This document shows, piece by piece, positions 4,892 through 6,862 of a stretch of 6,862 nucleotides of DNA (positions are counted from its first letter, which is position 1; each line of letters begins with the position of its first letter). Source of the stretch: Candidatus Sodaliphilus limicaballi (lineage in GTDB: Bacteria; Bacteroidota; Bacteroidia; Bacteroidales; Muribaculaceae); assembly GCA_018065815.1 (NCBI GenBank), contig JAGHSP010000263.1, positions 1-6,862 on the forward strand, written 5' to 3'. Both the position numbers and the translations under genes were made by a program. Under the pieces are notes generated by a model, which was given only the letters and a program-made list of their open reading frames with translations, searched no databases and had not been told where the DNA came from.

Positions 4892-5587
4892 ATGAGTCCT
4901 AAAGATATACCACTCAACAGATATAATGACGGCGTTCCCAGTGTTTTGAGAAAGGCTACCGTGTACACCGATTTGCATTTCTACCGCAAGAGCGATGTCT
5001 TGGTGCAATTGACCAAAAGCTTCTGCGAGCGTTTTTTGCCACGGTACGGCGACCGCACTGTCGACCAGATGGTGCAAGCAGCACGTTCCATAAAACAGAA
5101 CATCGTTGAGGGTCTGACCGACGGGCAAACTTCACTCGAAGTTGAAATCAAACTCCTGGGCATCGCCCGCGGTAGCAACCAGGAACTGCTTGAAGATTAC
5201 ATGGACTATCTCAAACAGCACTCCCTCGTTGAATGGGCTACTGGCAACAAGTCACGCTTTGACAGCCTGCGCACTTTCTGCAAAGAGCACAGCGACGAAG
5301 GCGACTACCGTCCATTCTACGGACGATGGACCGACGAAGAGATGGCAAATGTTGCTATTTGCTTGTGTCACATGGTAGATAGAGCCATGACTTCTTTTTT
5401 AGAGAAACGTGACAGGGAATTTGTAGAACAAGGAGGAATACGCGAGCGAATGACCGCTGCCCGACTTGACCAACGCGGCACACAAAAACAGATTATAGAA
5501 CACCAACAAGGTGAAATTGCTGCGCTACATGCCCAAATAGCTTCACTAAAACAAGAACTTGAAAACTTAAAATCTAAATTAAAATAA
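4892..5587 (+). CDS. Four-helix-bundle protein with suffix domain and C-terminal coiled coil
   Basis: 231 residues from ATG 4892. The N-terminal part (about 20-115) has the four-helix-bundle (S23/intervening-sequence protein, bAvd-like) signature: a long helix with QLTKSFCERFLPRYGDRT, then QMVQAARSIKQNIVEG, then IKLLGIARGSNQELLEDYMDYL. A second helical section (about 120-185, RTFCKEHSDEGDYRPFYGRW and NVAICLCHMVDRAMTSFLEK) corresponds to the 'four helix bundle suffix' extension I know from Bacteroidales proteins. Residues 195-231 are a clear heptad coiled coil (IIEHQQGEIAALHAQIASL), likely for oligomerisation. No catalytic motif is visible. Relatives of this fold bind nucleic acid (bAvd of diversity-generating retroelements), so nucleic acid binding is plausible but inferred. 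It is monocistronic with its own promoter, lies between two CCGG palindromic arrays, and converges on the beta-helix gene. Confidence 0.88.
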   Translation: MSPKDIPLNRYNDGVPSVLRKATVYTDLHFYRKSDVLVQLTKSFCERFLPRYGDRTVDQMVQAARSIKQNIVEGLTDGQTSLEVEIKLLGIARGSNQELLEDYMDYLKQHSLVEWATGNKSRFDSLRTFCKEHSDEGDYRPFYGRWTDEEMANVAICLCHMVDRAMTSFLEKRDREFVEQGGIRERMTAARLDQRGTQKQIIEHQQGEIAALHAQIASLKQELENLKSKLK

Positions 5588-5588
5588 C

Positions 5589-5654
5589 AGCCCGCCCCTC
5601 CCCAGATATTCCGGGAATTCCGGGAATTCCGGAAATGCTGGGAAGTGCCGGGCT
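5589..5654. repeat. Right flanking palindrome with 9-nt CCGG periodicity; possible bidirectional terminator
   Basis: The element opens with AGCCCG (5589-5594) and closes with CGGGCT (5649-5654). Inside are CTCCCCAG (5598-5605) opposite CTGGGAAG (5638-5645), then a core of ATTCCGGGA-type units with CCGG at 5611, 5620 and 5629, a degenerate CTGG at 5638 and CCGG at 5648. The whole folds as a long imperfect hairpin. It starts 2 nt after the four-helix gene stop and ends 18 nt from the stop of the convergent gene, so it could end transcription from both sides, although no strong T-run follows. The 9-nt CCGG period is shared with the left array. Confidence 0.82.
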
Positions 5655-5672
5655 ATGTCCTTAAATAAAATA

Positions 5673-6857
5673 TCACTTCTTGCGCAGGAAGTAGAACGAC
5701 TTGATCAGTTGATGACCGTCATCAAGTATCTGTACAAAGTCCTGTCCTTCAATACGTTTTACGCTCACCGAGAGATGGCCCAGGTGGTTTTCGTAAGGCC
5801 ACTCGTCGTTTGTCATATATTCATTCTTGGGCACTGAAACTGCATTGATGGCAAAGACATCCTCCTCGTCGGTCGAGGCAAACACATAGCGGTAATCGTC
5901 GGCCTTGCTCACTGTATAGGTCTTTGCCCCATCGGTCCAGATACCCTCCTGAAGTGTGGGCTTCATTGCGTGAGCTGTGGTAAGAGGCTCACCACCTGTT
6001 TGGTAAGTGCAGAACACAAGTATTGCGTTACCCTGGGTGTACCAGTCGTAGCGCACAGGTTCGAGAGCACAGTTGCGGAATGCGCAGCTATAGAAATAGT
6101 GGTAGTCATCCATATTGAACAACGGGCCGTCCAACGAGTCAAATACACACCCAGTGAACACTATATCCTTTGTGTTACCGATGTTGATTTGATCAAATTC
6201 CATGTTGTTGCGGAAGATGCAGTCGTTGAACCGCACCTGCCGGCAGTCCCTCACATGCATGGTGTGATAAGTGCAATCGTGAATTACCGAGCGATTAACG
6301 GTCACGCGATTACTTTGATTGAGCACGATACCTTCGGTGCCACAGCCAAACATATCGCAGTCGTTCATAAGCACGTTGTTACATCCCGAAAATTCTATCA
6401 CTCCCTTGTCGCAATAACCGCCATTGGTGTGACCCATGATCACGTTCTCCATTGTGATATCACTGCAGTCAAAGAACTCTATCACGTTCACATAACGGGG
6501 CGAGGCAAGCAATGTTGCGGCTTTGCCCTTGCCCTTGATTGTCAAGTTGTGACAGTTGCGCACTTGCAAGCCATTGCCATCGGTATTTGAAGCATAGGTG
6601 ACATTATTTTCACCACTGGCAAATCCTTCACTCATACCATAATAAGTCTCACCTTCCGCAATTTCTCCTTTGGCTATCATATCTTCAAGGGCATCGGTGA
6701 TGTTCAGCGGCTTTGAGGAAGAAATGACAATGGTGCGGTCTGAACCTAATGCCTTGATAAAATCCTTTGCATTCTTAACTGTAATAGTCTTGCCCGCCGA
6801 CATCGGCAACGATGTGAACAGCAAAGCAAACATTGCAATAACTAATGATTTCTTCAT
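5673..6857 (-). CDS. Secreted right-handed parallel beta-helix repeat protein
   Basis: 394 residues with a Sec signal peptide (MKKSLVIAMFALLFTSLPMSA, cleavage after about Ala21). From about residue 95 to 270 it shows successive coils of about 20-25 residues, each with a short NxxxIT/VTM-type strand followed by a turn: NCHNLTIKG, DCSDITMENVIMG, GCNNVLMNDCDMFG, QSNRVTVNRSVIHD, DCRQVRFNDCIFRN, NTKDIVFTGCVFDS. This is the pattern of right-handed beta-helix (pectate-lyase-like) proteins, with stacked Asn and Cys at turns. The C-terminal 110 residues are a separate, probably beta-rich domain. No certain catalytic residue can be named, so it may bind or cleave polysaccharide or be structural. The ATG at 6857 is followed by Lys-Lys of the signal peptide, and only 5 nt of upstream sequence remain, so its promoter or upstream partner is not visible. 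There is no evident link to the Tat operon. Confidence 0.9.
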   Translation of the reverse strand: MKKSLVIAMFALLFTSLPMSAGKTITVKNAKDFIKALGSDRTIVISSSKPLNITDALEDMIAKGEIAEGETYYGMSEGFASGENNVTYASNTDGNGLQVRNCHNLTIKGKGKAATLLASPRYVNVIEFFDCSDITMENVIMGHTNGGYCDKGVIEFSGCNNVLMNDCDMFGCGTEGIVLNQSNRVTVNRSVIHDCTYHTMHVRDCRQVRFNDCIFRNNMEFDQINIGNTKDIVFTGCVFDSLDGPLFNMDDYHYFYSCAFRNCALEPVRYDWYTQGNAILVFCTYQTGGEPLTTAHAMKPTLQEGIWTDGAKTYTVSKADDYRYVFASTDEEDVFAINAVSVPKNEYMTNDEWPYENHLGHLSVSVKRIEGQDFVQILDDGHQLIKSFYFLRKK

Positions 6858-6862
6858 AATTC

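Noticed and set aside
4726..4968. Minus-strand open frame with Gly/Ser/Ala-rich protein (GYSGSSGVAGITGYAG)
   Set aside because: The apparent protein repeat is only the 9-nt CCGG DNA period read as triplets, and the frame covers the opposite-strand promoter.
4892..5587. Diversity-generating retroelement accessory gene (avd)
   Set aside because: The fold is similar, but no reverse transcriptase, template repeat or variable repeat is present in the window, and the C-terminal coiled coil is not typical of bAvd.
4732..5654. CRISPR array reading of the CCGG repeats
   Set aside because: The units are 9 nt with no spacers of CRISPR length and no cas genes; these are palindromic microrepeats.

Overview
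The window looks like chromosomal DNA of a gut-type Bacteroidales (Prevotella, Bacteroides or Muribaculaceae-like). The reasons are the protein families, two promoters of the Bacteroidetes form TTTG-N19/20-TAnnTTTG, the lack of clear Shine-Dalgarno sites, and tatA and tatC without tatB. No rRNA or tRNA gene is visible.

Positions 4271 down to 1 (minus strand) form one tightly packed operon of seven genes. In transcription order these are: a small secreted protein of unknown function; a 169-residue peptide precursor with a twin-arginine (Tat) signal and a ladder of 28 cysteines, nearly all exactly four residues apart; a radical SAM/SPASM maturase; a second SPASM protein whose N-terminal iron-sulfur motif has lost one cysteine; a 91-residue accessory protein; tatA; and tatC, which runs off the window. 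Junctions are either stop/start overlaps (TAATG, TGATG, and an 11-nt overlap) or 11-nt gaps. The maturases match what I know as the 'CXXX-repeat target' radical SAM peptide maturation families of Bacteroidetes. These are catalogued, but to my knowledge the product is not chemically or functionally characterised. The simplest model is that the cysteine ladder is modified in the cytoplasm and then exported already folded through the Tat translocase made from the same transcript.

Positions 4341-4722 (minus strand) hold a structured noncoding RNA of about 345 nt. It has its own Bacteroidetes promoter, a 9-bp long-range closing helix, several strong internal hairpins and an intrinsic terminator. 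It resembles the Bacteroidales-1 / 6S-like class, but I cannot confirm the family.

Positions 4732-5654 (plus strand) are a self-contained unit. A four-helix-bundle protein (S23/bAvd-like fold) with a C-terminal coiled coil has its own promoter and lies between two long imperfect palindromes built of CCGG at 9-nt spacing. This may be a repeat-associated or mobile cassette.

Positions 5673-6857 (minus strand) encode a secreted right-handed beta-helix protein that converges on the unit. Its start lies 5 nt from the window edge, so its promoter is not visible.
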